Source: Eudromia elegans
Taxonomy: Eukaryota; Chordata; Aves; Tinamiformes; Tinamidae
NCBI GenBank assembly: GCA_003342815.1
Contig: PTEX01000150.1
Location: 650,170 to 714,169, forward strand
Direction: 5' to 3'
DNA: 64,000 nt
Shown in pieces: positions 26,301 to 41,300 of the stretch. Within the stretch, counting starts at the first letter, position 1. Every line of letters begins with the position of its first letter. Under the pieces are notes generated by a model. That model saw only the letters and a program-made list of their open reading frames with translations, did not search any database and was not told the origin of the DNA. A program made the translations under genes and the position numbers.

Positions 26301-29300
26301 GTATAGTTGCTTATTTATTCCTGCTGATTCTCACTTGCTGTCTATATGTTACCCTTCTGATTGTCGTTTGGTTTTTGTTTATTTGTTTTCCCTCTCCTTA
26401 GATATGCCCTGAGGACGTGTCTGTTCTGTCATCACAGCTAGTTAATGCTACACTAGCATCCTTTTGGAATGGTACTTTTGCATCTGATCCAGACTATTGG
26501 TTAACCTGGAGACCACTACCTGTGACAGAGGAAGAGCACTTTCCTAAATCACATGTGAACTGTGGAGGTTCTATGAAGGTTTGTCTATTCTTACCTAATC
26601 AAGTAACTAAGCTGAGGACCGTTTTACTAAACAGTTCAACAGCTTTCTGAAATATTCAGTAAAACTGTAGCATAGTCAGTACGAGTTGCATTTGAACAAT
26701 CTAACTCTTAATCTCTCAATTTAGGGCCCAGGTATTTTGACCCGAGCAGTTTTCTCAAAGTGCTTCTTTGAAATTCTGACTAGCAGCAACAAGACAAGCC
26801 AGTGGGATGTGAGTGGGCTTCCCATTCTGTCATCATCCCCTGTGACACTGGGAGAATGGATGGAGAGAGCACAGCAACTTCATGAAGTCAGTGCAACATT
26901 GTGGACCAACCTGGCTGTCTCTTCAACAGCAGACTTTAGGTATGCTTAAGTATACTTTAGGTGTACTTAGGTATGTAGTGCTTAAATCAGACATATTACA
27001 GAAGCTTGGTTACCAGAGGTCATTTTTGTTTTTTTCTTCTTTCATTTCTGTGCCTTCAGGTACACTGATTCCAGACTACAAGGAATAGTGCTGGGCAGTG
27101 TACTCTCTGCCCTGGTAGATCTGGTTCCGGTAGAGCTGCAAGACAAATTTTCAGAATATTGTGAGAATCTCTCATTCAAGGATCCTGCTGCATATGAGTG
27201 TCTTCTCAAGATACTCAGAAGCATTGCTGATCAGGAGTTGCTTCCTAAGGAAGTAATTTTTCTCATGCACAGTTGCTTGCGGCAGTTCTTTGGGGAAGGG
27301 CTTAAGGAGCTGCCAGAGACAGCCTGGCGAGGAAGCCTTTGGGTGAATATTGGCTTGCTGCAGGTCCAGGTGTGGCTTCCGCAGACTCGCTTTGATCCGG
27401 CTGTGAAAAGAGAATACAAACTCAAGTACGCCAGAGAAGAGGTGAGTGTGGAATTGAGCTGGCTTCTACCACTCTCATATACAACGTCAGTGAAATGGAG
27501 TTTCTTTGGATATTCTCGGGTAAATCCTGTGAAGATACAAGCTTGATGTTTAAACCATAGTTCTTAAACTATACAATTGTAAGTTCTTTTAATATCTGTG
27601 AAGATGATGTACTTGTTGGGTTATCAAAGCTGGAATTTCAGAGAAGTGTTTATTCTTTTATTTTTAGTTGCATCAACTAGAGTGTGAATGGAAAACAAAT
27701 GATTTGTCGTCTCAACTACATACAGGGAAGAGTATTGAAGATGAAGGAATCAGCAACCATATTCATCCCCATCTCAGGTAGTATCTCAGGCACTTGATTC
27801 TCTTTTTTTAAACTGGAAATCACATATACAGATGATCTGGGTGGATTTTCTCCATGGCCTTACAATGACATTGTTAATCTGTCAAAATGAGTTATGCTTG
27901 TTGATTTGAAAGTTGTAATTTGCTGATAAAAATGTAATAAAACTACAGAAGCTATTCTGTATAGGTTTGCTTGCAGCACCTAAGAAATTGTCTCTGCACA
28001 CTTTCTATTGCTGTAGTATAACAACTAATACAATGCAAGCCAACAAAATGTGGGTATGTAAATGCTTCTCTCCTGAAAGCTGTATCTATGCATGTGGCCC
28101 TCCTGTCTTCATAAAACTGAAGCTCAGAGCTGAAAATCAGTTACACATCTAAATAATTATGGTACTTTTACTAAATTCTAATAAGGTTATTAAAAAAGTG
28201 AAATGAGATTGATTATCTGTGATTGTAACTCTTAAACAGGAACTAGTGCTAAATTACTGTGCTTTAGACCAAACTGTTTAGTGAAGTCTGCAAAGCATGT
28301 AATTTAACATCATGTTTGCTTATAGTGCTGTCACCTAATTAAGTATTTTACAAATTGGCATACACTGTTGATGCTTAGAATTTGCAGCTATTGAATTTTA
28401 ACCTGAGGAACTAGAGTAAAAAGTTTTAAATGAACATGAATTTTGTACAGGTTTTCAGATGTTCCTTCTGTGTGGATTTGTTAGGTAGACGTTGTTTTTA
28501 ATTGCCCACAATTAATGGAAGCTTCCAGTCTCATGTGTGCAGATAGATGTGGTAGCTCTGTGCTGTTGATCAAAAAGAAAAATAGTCATTCAAAGTCAGT
28601 TCAGAATTCCCAAGTATGAATCAATATTTTTTCCCTCCCCACCCCCCTATCGCAGTAGTACTGCATTTCCATTAATGCTCACACAGCTGTAATGTCAAAA
28701 GTAAAAGGATGTGCAATTGACTTTTAATGGAGATGTGGGGGGGGGGGGAAAAATGAGGAGAGAGGAAGGGGGGAAGGGTGTCTGCATGCCTTACTGATGC
28801 TGCATTTTCGTTTTGTTTTTTTCCTAACTTGCTGTCTCTTACAAATCACCAAAGGTGATGCATCTTCCATTGTATTACTGTGTAGCCTATGAAATACTTG
28901 TTTATTGCAATATTATTCTAAACTGCTCATTTTTATTTCCTAACAGACTGTTACATGAAAGAATGCAGAGGTTGAAGGAGCAGATAATCAGTCTTTCCAG
29001 AAAGAAAGCGTTCAGACCTCCTGTCCCTGCCTATGACTGCCTATACCAGCAAGTTCAGCAGTATATCAACAGTATTGCACAGGTTTCTTCAGTCCAAGAC
29101 CTTCTAGCTCGCCTTCTGCAGTTCCTTCGTGGGGAAAGACCTGAGTCCCTCCAGGCAATACAAAAACTGTTAGATAAAGAAGCATCTTGGCAAAAGTCAC
29201 ACCACCAGTTTAGGAGAGTCTTGGCTGAGGAATATGCTGCATTCCCTGATGCTGTCATTCCACTGCAATCTGCCATCTTACAGTTGCAACACGGCATGAG

Positions 29301-32300
29301 ACTAGTGGCTTTTGAAGCTTATGCAATGCTCAAGAGTTTTGTCCGTCCTGCTGATCTTGCCAACCTCCTCACTTCTTTGTTGGCCTTTCCTTCTGTTAGC
29401 CCCGCCTTCCCCACTTACTTTGCTCATGCAGAGACTTTATGCTCAGTGAATTCAGTGGAGGTCCTGAATGGACTTAAGTTTTCTCTGAAGCAGCCTGAAG
29501 GAGTGTCGGAGGGAGGACAGAAGCCTTGCCTGACTCTGGAACAGCTGCTAGTGAATGCTTTGCTGCATCTTCAGGGCCACGTCCTCTCAAAAGGAGAGAT
29601 GGACCAGAAGTCTCTGCAGCTTTTCAGACATCTGTGCCAGGTACCATCTGAAGTGTAATGGCCAGAAAGCAGAGTAGTGTTCTGAATTTGCTTTTGTAGA
29701 GTTCTTGCACTGAAATACCCAGATAAATGTCAGTATAAAGTTCTTAAAGTTCAGTCCTACTTCCCCTAACAGAATTATTAAGATTATTAAGCATATTTTG
29801 TTAGCTACTCCAGATTTGTCAAAACATAAAATCAAAGGTTCATAAAATCAAGGTGGCTGTCTAGTAAGTGTATGTGTATATGCACGTATACATATATTTA
29901 AATAACTTTCTAGTGAATTTCTCTATAAAAGAGTTAAAACAGGGAACTAGAACTTTGAGGAGTACTCTGTATTGCGTCCTGTTGCCAATGCTCTTTCCTT
30001 GTTAGTTTATTGAAGGGACAACTTGATTTTCATTCAAGTTAAATGGCCTTGATGGCTTTGAGTCTTTGATTTATACTACTGCAGATCTAACATAGGTATT
30101 AAAAAAAAAAAAAAAAGCCAGACAAGATAGATTCTGTCACAGCAATGACGAATGTAATTTTAAGTGTGTAATCTTTAATTTGTGTAAAATATGCTGCTTT
30201 GTGATTCCTCAGGCAATTATAAATGAATGGGATGAACAAGAACGCCGTGCTCAAGAGCAGGAGGCAATGGAAAACTGTCCCTACAGATACAGGAGTAAAA
30301 GCCATGGAAAAGAACAGAGCGAAGAAGAGGAAGAAAAAGAATTCAGGAGGAGATTTCCTCTTCATGGAAAGGTAATGATAGGACTCTGCAAATAAACACA
30401 AAGACTATGCATATCATAGTTCCTTGGAATACACTTTATATATAAAATATAATGGTAGATATCCTTTTTTTCTTTTTTCTTTTCCCTTTTTTTTCCTGCA
30501 GAAAAGAAAATGTAGGGTTGATCTTCAAATAAAAGGAAGTTAGCCGTGTATTGGAACAATAGTTTCTTCTTGTGGCCTTTCCCTTCTGTCTGCAGAAGAG
30601 TTTGAATGTATTTCCATGTTTTAAAATCTCCTGTGCTTCTGCTGAGTAACCCTAGGACACGTTACTGAATGATGATGATGTTAATTTTTTGCAGTAGAAT
30701 TTTGCAGTCGATTCATTTAGCAAGTAAGGTCTGCTAAGCCCATATGATATGTGAGGGAGGGGATCCTGCTCCTCTCTTCAGCTCTGGTGAAGCCACACTT
30801 GGAGTATTGGGTGCAATTTTGGGCTCCCCAGTACAAGAGTGATGTTCAACTGGTTGCAGATTTTGGGGTACAAGTGTACCCAAATTTTATGGATACAAAT
30901 TGAAACACAGGCAGGTGCATGTCCATGTGAGGAAGAATTTCTTTCCTGTGAGGGTGACAGAGCCCTAGAACAGGCTGCCCGGAGAGGTCATGGAGTCTCC
31001 CTCTCTGGAGATCTTTCAAACCCTCCTGGATGCCACCCTTTGCTCTAGTTGTCCATGCTGGAGCAGGGGGAACTTAGACTAGGTTATCTCTAGAGGTCCC
31101 TTCCAACCTCAATGATTCTGTGATCTATAAAGACTGCTGCTCTCCTTGATAGGCTAAGCAGCTGAATATATCAGGCTCTCCTGTTTAACTTGGCCCACGT
31201 TGCTCCATATCTTGCCCAAGCTTTGGCATTCAATATGGAAATCTATGGGACACTTCTGTGGATCTGTGGGTTGTTGGGAGGTATTCTGTTTCAGATTTGC
31301 AACCAGACGGGGAGATGGGTAGTGTACTTATACAGTGGCAATTGCAATCATTAGCACATTACCTCAGTACCCACCTCCTCCCCATGTGTGTAGCTGAAAG
31401 GCATTAAAGCGGGTAGTTATAACTGACTATTGTTTATAACATGATTTGTAGGACTTTGAAGATATCACAGCTCAGCCAAGTCTAGAGGAAAAAATGGAAA
31501 CTGTTGATGATGAGTTGGAAGACCAGCTGGAAGTTGATAGAGCTCTTCTGTCCAAGAGCTCCATGCAAACAGTAATGATGGTTCATCAACAGTTGTGCTT
31601 GAACTTTGCACGGTCCCTGTGGTACCAGCAGAGTGTGCCTTCACATCAAGCCAAGCATTATGTGAAAACGTTTCTTTCCTGCTATCAGACCGGGGCATGC
31701 CTGGTGTCGCACTTCTATCCCTTGATTGGTAAGGCTGCTAACATTTCAGGTGTTGGGTTCTAGCTCTGTGATGATTGATTCCAAATTAATTGTACTGCAA
31801 GTCATTACATGTTTTCGTGCTATGGAAGAAATGTCCAAAAGCACTGCTTGCTTTTTCCAAATAACTTGTTCTGTGTTCAGAATTCTCTTGGGCTATTTTA
31901 TCCTTTTAAGGGTTGCTTTATTTTTATATGGCTCGTTTACTCTTATACAATGTTGGTTAACTGAGTCTACTCCCTCATTCAAAATATTGAACACTTTCAT
32001 TTGCATGATCTTGTTGGAGACTATGGATTTGCAGTAATTTCCCAGAGATAAAAAAAAATTAAATTCAATTAGGTTCATAAAGAAATTAGTTTTAGTGGAG
32101 CTCTGTATTTTTTTTAATAATAGACACTTTTATTTTTACAGCAAAACATTGACCCATTTGGTGTGAAAACCACAGTCTCAGAATGAATATTTCATTTTCA
32201 TTTCTTAGAGCAGAATAGTAAGAATAGTATTTCCTTTCTAATCTAGTAAGTCTGTATGTGGACAGTTAAGGAGGAATGTGCAGTGCACCAGGCCCGCTGT

Positions 32301-35300
32301 TTTTACTGTAGCCCTCTGTGTGTGTCTACACTGAGTGTCCATTCCCCTGGTGTAATTATTTTTTTAATTGGACTGCTTTTTCACAGAACCTTAGTAATAT
32401 TTTTGTGGTAAATCTATTTGACGTGAATTTATCAACAGAGGAATAATAGTTGGATCCCTATCTTAACTTTTGTATAAAAATAATATATAGGATTTTAAGC
32501 ATCCTTGTTCTATACTGCTTGCTTCTATCTCATTGCTTGTGTGACATATTCTTATATCTTCATAACAGATACCTTGATAAGGTTTGGGATGATGCTAGTA
32601 GGATACAGGAAAACCAAATTTTTCTTAAAGAATGAATAGCACATTGGTCGTTTTTGCTTCTTAGGTGCTGAACTGAACGATGGTCTTCTGGGAAGCCAGC
32701 TTCTGATTAGCACCCTCCTTCAGAATACCTTTTTTGAGGAATTGACTTCAGATCTGGTGCTACAGCAGGATGGCCCATATGATTTTTACCAGCACTCAAA
32801 TATTCAGCAAGTCCGACAGTGCCAACCTGTACTTGATAATTTTGCTAAAGAAGTGAACAGGTTACTGCAGGAATGGCCTGAGCATCCAGTACTTCTGCAG
32901 GTAAAAGCATTTCAACAGATATTTTGGGGAGGAAAAAAACAGTAAAACAGTTATGTGCAAGAAAGTATTAAAGAATTGTGTATGTAAGTATATTTATAAA
33001 AACATACACACAAGCACATGTACATACATTTATTCACCAAGACACAAATCTTTGTATTAATCTGAGATGTTTTGAAATGATGTCTGTTTCTTCAAATATG
33101 CTGGTTATTTTCAGTTATTTGATTCATTTATGAAATGCTAAATAGTATTTGTTGCTTACTGTGATCTTACAACTTCAGTCAGTCTGCCACTCCTTAAAGA
33201 TTTTTGAGGACTCTTCCTGTGTGTGTGCTGGGGTTGGTTTGTTTTTACTCCAAGATGCCATATTTTTATGTTGTGGTTGTTTTTCTTTTAATGATACTTT
33301 AAAAATGGACATCCTCGGCATCACTTAAGTGTACCCTCTGTTGTGTTTCTTAGACTAGCGCGTGTACGCAGAATCAGCTGGAACTCAGCACTAAGTTGTT
33401 TGTACTCTTTGGTGCAGAGTGTTAGCTTTATCTCTTGCAGAGGTAAGTTATACTAATCTAAATAAACTTAACTTTTGCATTTAAATTTTTCATTCTGTAG
33501 CTGCTAGTTGTGATGGACAGAATCCGGAGTTTTCCGCTGTCTAGTCCCCTCTCAAAGTTCCTGAATGGCTTGGAAATTCTTCTTGCAAAGGCACAGGTAT
33601 GAAGGGTGCTAAAGGAAACTGGGTTTCTCTTCTGTGCTTCCTTATTTGTCTTGGTACCATGATAAAAACAACTGAAAGCTTTCACAAAAAAAAACCCAAA
33701 CTTGCATGTAATTTTAAAATAAAAGGAAAATGCTCCAGAGATAAGTAAGTCTTGTCATGCAAAGATTAGTTTTTATATGAAGATGTGAGATGGCATTGTT
33801 TTGTGTTGCTTTTTCCTCTCCAGGACTGGGAGGAAAACGCTAGTCGAGCTTTATCCTTGAGGAAACATCTTGATTTGGTTACACAGCTGATTATCCAGTG
33901 GCGTAAACTGGAGTTGAAGTAAGAACTGTCCTTCCCTCCAATATGTAATAAATAGAAATAGGCTTATGTTTTCACACAGAGATGCATTCCAATGCCTTAT
34001 TTTCCTGTACTACCTTAACTGTGGAACCTTTTTCTTTTGTGTGACTGTCCTAGTGTGGAGGAGACTAAAGGAATACCTGTGCTGGCTTAGAAAATGCATG
34101 TCCGTTTAGTATTGTTTTCCCTAGTGAGCATATGTGGATGGCCTTAGAAGTAGTAGAGAGACAAATGTCTACATTACTTCATCCTCATACTTTCGCAGCC
34201 TTGTCTTGTTTTCATCTTAGAGTTTGCAAGCCAGTTTATTTCCCTTAAGAACAGTTGCCCAATTTCCTGCTATAAGACCATATAAAATTTTCATATCCAC
34301 AGGATGCCTTGATCAGGAATTCCACAGGCCTCTTTCACATTTTGTGGAAGGAGAACCTCACATTCTTTGGGGGGGGGGGGGGGGGAAGAGACTTTCTTTG
34401 TTTGCCTTAAGCTTATTTTGACAGTCCCTAGTTCATATATTCCTTCCCGTATATACGATAACGGGAAGCCAGTGATCTTAAATAGTGAGCTGTGTATCTT
34501 AAGCCTATGTGTACCCAGTTTCAAATTTCTCAGCTTTTACTAAACTGAGGGAAAACATTACTGTTGTTTCTGAGTCCAAGCTGCCAACATTTTGATTTCT
34601 GTTGCTGTGTGTGTTTGTACTCTCCTTGCTTCCAGTTGCTGGTCGGTCAGTCTGGACAATATAACGAAGCAGCATGTGGAGAAATCCACAAAGCACTGGT
34701 TTTCAATCTATCAGATGATAGAGAAGTATGTACAAGAACAAACAGAAGGAAATGAAGAAGGTAAGGACTGTGCTCCTGTGAGCACGTTTGAGCAATTTCT
34801 AAGGATGCATAATTAAGCGCTTAAAAATGCAACAGTTAAAGGATGTAGCTCCTGTCCTCTTTGAGAAAACTCTACAATATGTTCCATAATAGTGTAAGAT
34901 CTTCTAGACAGTGTGTACTTCAGTTGGTATTTCTTTACATTACCTGTAATGTTAGCCCTCTATGAGATAAGTATGGTTTCAGAAATAAAGGAAGTTACCC
35001 ATAGGAGGCATAGGAAAGGAAGAACAGGTCACTGTGCATCTTGCGCATAGATATTTTAGAATGAGATTTGAGAGGGAGGAAGCCTCTGTCTGCAGCTGTA
35101 AAAGGCACCTTATCTAATTGCATGGAGTTTACATCCTTGCTGAAACCTTTTCAGCATTCTGAATAAAGCTTAAGCAGTTTTTGCAGTACGTGTGCTTTTG
35201 GGATCGACCCTGCCCAGCAGATCTCTCTGCAGCTGTTCAAGTTAAGGGGGAAGATTGCTCCTAGTACTTCATCCTCCAAATTTTGTGCAATTGTAAAGAT

Positions 35301-38300
35301 GAAAGAAACATTCAGTTTCTCTACCAGATTCTTTTTGATGTTTATAAGGAATTAAGCAACTGTCAGTGACTAATTTGTGCTCATCATTGCTGAGAAGGGC
35401 ATTTATTCAGAGAAAATAGCAAATATTCCTGACTGATGCACTGTCAGACTGTGCTGGCCTCAGTATGTTGTTTCCTCTGTCTACTTATTTTAAGATTAGA
35501 ATCTGCCCCCCTCCCCTTTGTTTTTTTTCCTCCCCTCACAATTTCTTCCTTATATAGGAATTTTCTCAGTTTCTTTTGAACGTTGCCTAATAGAGACCTG
35601 CTTTTGAGATGGGAGTTTACAAAATCAACATTTTTCATGTGGATTTCTTTTTCCTCCTCCCCTCTATCCCCTTATATTTTGGGGGAAATGATCAGAAGCT
35701 GAGCAGATGAGTCTCAAAATGCTGACCAGCACCCTGCAGGCTTTCATCGAAGGATCTACGCTGGGGGAGTTTCACACACGGCTTCAGGCACTACTGGTTT
35801 TCCACTGCCATGTTCTGCTGATGCCTCAGGTGGCAGGAAAGGGTAAGTTGTTACCAATACATGTTTTGTCTTCTTTGCAACATAGTCCAGACTTTACATG
35901 CACATCATTGAGAGCTCCTAAGAGCATCCAAGTGTATCCTGATGCTTTCACTGTTTCCTTCAAGAGTGCTGTTGGCTTGTTTGCCCAGTCCCTTAATACA
36001 AGTAGGCTTTATGATCACAGAAACACATTGTGTTTCTGTTGTTGATACTGAAGAATAGCCTGCTTTGAAAGAAGCTTGTTATTGTCTGTCCCTTCCAGAT
36101 GTCCTGTGCAGCGTCCTATGGAATCTGCATCATTATTATAAGCAGTTTTCAGAGTGTGTGGAGACCAGAATCACTGAACTGCGGCAACCTATAGAAAAGG
36201 AACTTAAGGTAAAAGAAAACTTAACTCAGCTTATTGAAGTGATCTGATGAACAGTGAAGCAGTTAGTCTTTGAATTTTGTAGATATCTTGAAATCTTTGT
36301 GGCACTTCACTTTTTCCTTGGCAAAGAAATGAATTATAAGGTTGGGTAAAAGTCCTTAATGTTCCATCAGTCTCATTCAGCCAAGAAGATTACTACCAGG
36401 CTGTGCAGAGGCCTTAGCACTAACATTTTAACACACTCAAACACATTATTGATAGAAGATGGTGACTTATGCAATCATTTCTTCTCTAACTAAATTGAAG
36501 GTCTTACATTTTGAGACAGTCAGATTCTTACAGGTCATTTAACTTTAAAGCTAATATTTTATGTGCAAATGCGCTGTTGGGTTTGTATAAATGATCTCAT
36601 TGATTATTTCTTTCATTAACAGGAATTTGTGAAAATTTCAAAGTGGAATGATGTCAGCTTCTGGGCCGTAAAACAATCTGTTGAAAAAACACACAGGTAA
36701 GTAAAAGCTTGGGAGTAAAATGCCATTTAGAGACTAACAAAATGCCATATTTGTATGTGCAACTAAATTTCTGTCTTCCTGGTGGGTATTCTCTTGTGTG
36801 TGTGTGTGTGTATGATATTAATTATTGTATGTAGTTAAATATAAAATGCTAGAGTATTTCTTACACCCATCAGATAGTGAAATCATATATATTTGAGGAT
36901 CTGGGACAATTCGATTATTAGAGTACTTTATAACTGTTCTGCTTTTCTTTGGTAACCAGGACCCTTTTTAAATTCATGAAGAAGTTTCAAGTTGTTCTCA
37001 ATGAGCCATGTCAGCCTGCCTTGGTGGAAAGTGGTAAAGAAGGGCAGCTGGACTGCTTGCAAAAGCAGGAAGAAGTTGAGAACACAGAGACTGTTCAGAG
37101 GCTGACCACCACCATAAGAAAAGCTCTGTGTGCTAGAACAGATGCTGATAAGGTGATTTTATTCTTTACATGTAGGAAGAATGTTTTCTGTATTCTCATG
37201 TCTATGTTGTTTTTCACTGTTTTATTCAGAAAAAAAATATATAATTGTTTTATAAATCTTAAGTGACTACTTTTGAGGGTGTTTGTGTGTACTCAGTGCT
37301 ATGGCAGATGTGAAATATAGAAAGACAACTATAGGGATATAATACAGAGATGATGACCATTACACATTTTGTCTCCAAGTTACTAGAGTATCATCTGCAA
37401 CAACTCACTAGCTCTCCAGCTAGAGCAGAAATAATGATAAGGATTAGAGCTAATGTTCTCTGCCGTTAAGGGGGAACTTTCACCTCAAATGATAATCTTA
37501 AGCATCTGCGACTGCTGCTGCAGATCCTTTTAAATAGGGACTCAGAAAAACGATCGTGTATTTGTAATATATGTGCCTATGTAAACAGTGATTGAATGTA
37601 AAATACTTTAAGCTTGAATTCAGTAAGAGCAATACGCTGTTCTGTCACAACCTTGTTGTGGGCTGGAAGCATAGATATGAGTAGGTGCTTTATTAGCTGA
37701 TATCAGGTAACTCTTACTGCACAGTTACAGACGCACTGTTCAGTGTGGCTATAATAAAGTTGTCAAGCCCAGAGAGGAAGGTGCTTAACTTTACCCTTGA
37801 AATAGTTTCATTGCACACCCACCAGGCTTTGTTAATGAAATGTGAGAAGCCACTTGGAGCTCCTCAGAATTTTTTTGGGAGGCGGGATGCCTCGTTACTC
37901 CTGTCTGGAAGTTTCCAGTGTTTTGCTCACTTCAATCCTTCCTGGAGGGTGGCTGGTTTTGCTCTTGGCCTGTGGCAGTCGAGAGGACCGAATAAGGAGG
38001 TGGAAATCTGGCAATTAGCTCTCCTCCCACCCCAAAACCTGTAACTGATATTTAAGTTGGTTTAGCGGATCCCTTGTTTAATGAACAAAAACATTGTGAA
38101 GCTACAAGAAGAAATATGAGGCCTTGTGTTGAACAGGCCCTGCTTGAATAATTACTTCAGACATACACTCCAGAGGATTATTTCTGTTGCTCAATCATTT
38201 CTATTTACATACCTTTTTCAGTGTTCTTGAGCAGAGCAGTTAAATTTATGTCTAAAAAGATGTTAATGGTGTTCTTATCTTGCATTGTGAGGGCATTAAT

Positions 38301-41300
38301 ATTTTAAGATAGTGTAACTGTCTTAGCACAAGTTAGGTCCAAGGAACTGATGTGAAGCAGTGATAGCCCCTGTGAAGGAGGTCATGACACTGTGATCATA
38401 CTTTTCACAGTTTATCTTCCATTTATCTCGCTGCTTTCAGAATTAAGGTGTCCGTGACAAGCATACACTGAGTTTATCTTTACCTGAGTGTTGGTGCTGA
38501 ACTGTGCTGAGGAGTACTTTGAACAGGTTGGGTTTCAGGTGAATGCAGAATTTTGCTCGGTTTTGCAGCAAATTACTATTGTCTTGATCAAGGCATGCAT
38601 GTATGTATGTGTATATAATCAGACAGTTTCCTCTTTTCTCAGAGGGGACTCCCAGAAGAGTGTCAGGATGGGATTATATTTCATGCAGAATCTCTTCAGT
38701 ATCGTCTGCCTAAACTTACCAAAAAAATGAAGAAAATGTGTGTAACGGTTATGGAAAATAATTCCTTTTTAAGTTTGCTGGAAGGTCTTGACCAATTCAC
38801 AGGTTGAGTATTCTTGTGATTTTTTTTTTTTTTTTTTTTTTAATACCATAGTTGACCTCTGTAATGTGAAATATAATGGAACAGAGAAGGAAGACAATTT
38901 CTATGTAGATAGATCACTTCACAGACCACTTTTCCATGGCTGGTTTGTGTGTGCTGAGGCTTTGCATCACTTACCTTGTCTTTTTCTTCTGTACAGGTGA
39001 TGTCATTGATTCTGTAGTTGAACTGCAGAATTTAACTTTTAATCAGGCAGCAGATAAGGAGAAGCAGAAGTCAGAGGCCAAGCATATCCAGATGCAGAAG
39101 CAACGGGCTTTATCTGAGCTCTTTAAAAGCCTTGCTAAAACAGGTTTGTACCTAGTTTAAAAATACAAAGATCCTTAAGCATTTTATGCTTTTGCTAATA
39201 CATGTAAATCTACCATAATATTAATTATGTTCTTGAAGTCACTGATTCATCAATACCTAGTACTACTTGAGTCTCTTATTTCCTTTTCCCCACTGACTGA
39301 GAGACCTGACTTGTTTCCTCTTTATACTTTCTCTTCCTCTCCACTACATTATATGTAAAACAGTTGCTTTTGTGAAGCAGCAGTCTAGAATATCTCTATT
39401 CAGAAGTCACAGTGCAGCTTTTGGAAAAAAGAGAGGGAAGCTGATTGTCTTGCACCCATTTCCGCAGTCCAGCTCTGGCACGAAATCTGCTCCTTTGCAT
39501 GAGGGCCCGTCCCTCGGTGCTCAGTCTGGCAGAGGTCACGTTGGTGGAGATGCTGTTGAGCCGCAAAGGCAGAGAGGCCTGTTGGGAGGAATCCTTGGAG
39601 GCAAACTGGTCAGCAGTCCAGGCTCTCTTGCTAGTTCTGAAATGAAGGCTCCACCCAAGCTATTCGTTTTCATTTCCTTTCTTGTTGTGTCAAAATTGCT
39701 CATCAGCTGTTTAGTCACTGAAGAATTCAGAAGCCCAAACAAGAAATACAATCTAGATGTGTGTCAGCTGCCTGACAGCTCTGCCAAGTCATAGCCAGAA
39801 GCAGAGGCTAAACGTAACCTTGACATTATTTATTTATTTATACATTTAATCTGTCATTTTGATGCTCCTCTTTGAAGCTATAGCTTCTGGCCTCAAGCTG
39901 AAAAGCTCAAAAAATGAAAGGAAAATGTTGTTTAAATTGCATTTTTCTCTCCCAGGGTAGCAGAAGGAAGATGAAAACTTAAGGGTTCCAACAAGAAGGT
40001 GTGACCTTAATAACAAAGTAACTCAAGTGAATTGTGTCATGGCACTTGAGAAAGAACTAAAATAATTCCAAATGCATTGTAGGAGAGTTTTAAATTGTCA
40101 TTTTGACTATTGTATATAGTTTGTTTTACTAAACCAGTTGATATGTGTGCTGAGTAAACAGTTTCTAGATACTGAGGTGTTTATTTAGACTGCCAATGTG
40201 GGTGAGTATAAGTGGAATGTTTTCAGCACTGCACTTCTCCTGTGCATGACAGTGGTTGCTTTTTCACACCTGCTGATGAGAAATGATGTCTGAGAAGGAT
40301 TTCTACCCAGTGACGTTTATGCTGGAGGGAGGATATATTGCAATGTTTTGATTAGAGATTGGTCTTGAATTCTTTATTGGCTCTACCTTTTAGCTCCTTC
40401 AAGCATCAGTCATCCCATATCTAGAAGCAGAAATCCCTTAGTTCAGCTTTCATAAGGAAGCAGGGTAATGAATGGAAAAGGCTTGATCTTAAGACTCATT
40501 CTCCATTCTGGTTGGAAGAAACAGCAACATACATAGGTAGAGATATGGCGGGTGTAAACATAGATGAATCGTGTTTGTTATATTCTGTACTTGATGATAG
40601 TTTGAAATGAGAGTTTCCATTGGCTTGGGAGAAATCACCGCATCTCATTCAATTTTGAAAACAACTAAGATAACAGCCTTAGGACTGAGTTTAAAAAGTA
40701 TATAGCTGTCTCTTTCTCTTCAGTTTTATTCCATGCTTTAGTATTTGTCCTTTATGTTCAAGCTTTTGTAGTTTGGAGTTTGTTTTTCTGCTGCTGTCTC
40801 CAGTGTCTTTTATCTCTACATGTTTATGTTTTATTTTTCTTTTTTCAGTTGTGTGTTATGTGTTCCTCTGTAAGGAAAATATGAAATGTGATTGCCAAAA
40901 TTAAAAAACACTGGCAGCTTTCATACCTTAATACCAGTTATTCATGTCCCCTTTTAATTAAAAAGTATGTCCCTTTTTAATACAAAAGGATAATTCAAAT
41001 GTCATTCCAGGTTTGTCCTACCGGAAAGGTCTGTCTTGGTCCCGTTCCAAAGATTATCACGAAATACTCTGCCTGCTTCCACTGGACTTGCGTAATGCGT
41101 TATCTGTAGTGAACTGCACACAGGAAGTGGATGCCACGTATGTACACAGCATGTCTAACCTTTATATTTTATGAAGTGCAGCTACAATTTCCAGAATTAA
41201 TTGCATGTGGATTTAAACCATTTCTGGACTTGAAGTCATTTAGTTAGGGTTTTAAAGATGTCTGTAAGATGGTGGTTTTTTTTGTTTTGTTTGCTCTTTT

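Noticed and set aside
30101..30116. 16-A run as a retrocopy poly(A) tail
   Set aside because: No upstream coding or retroposed body and no target-site duplication is visible.
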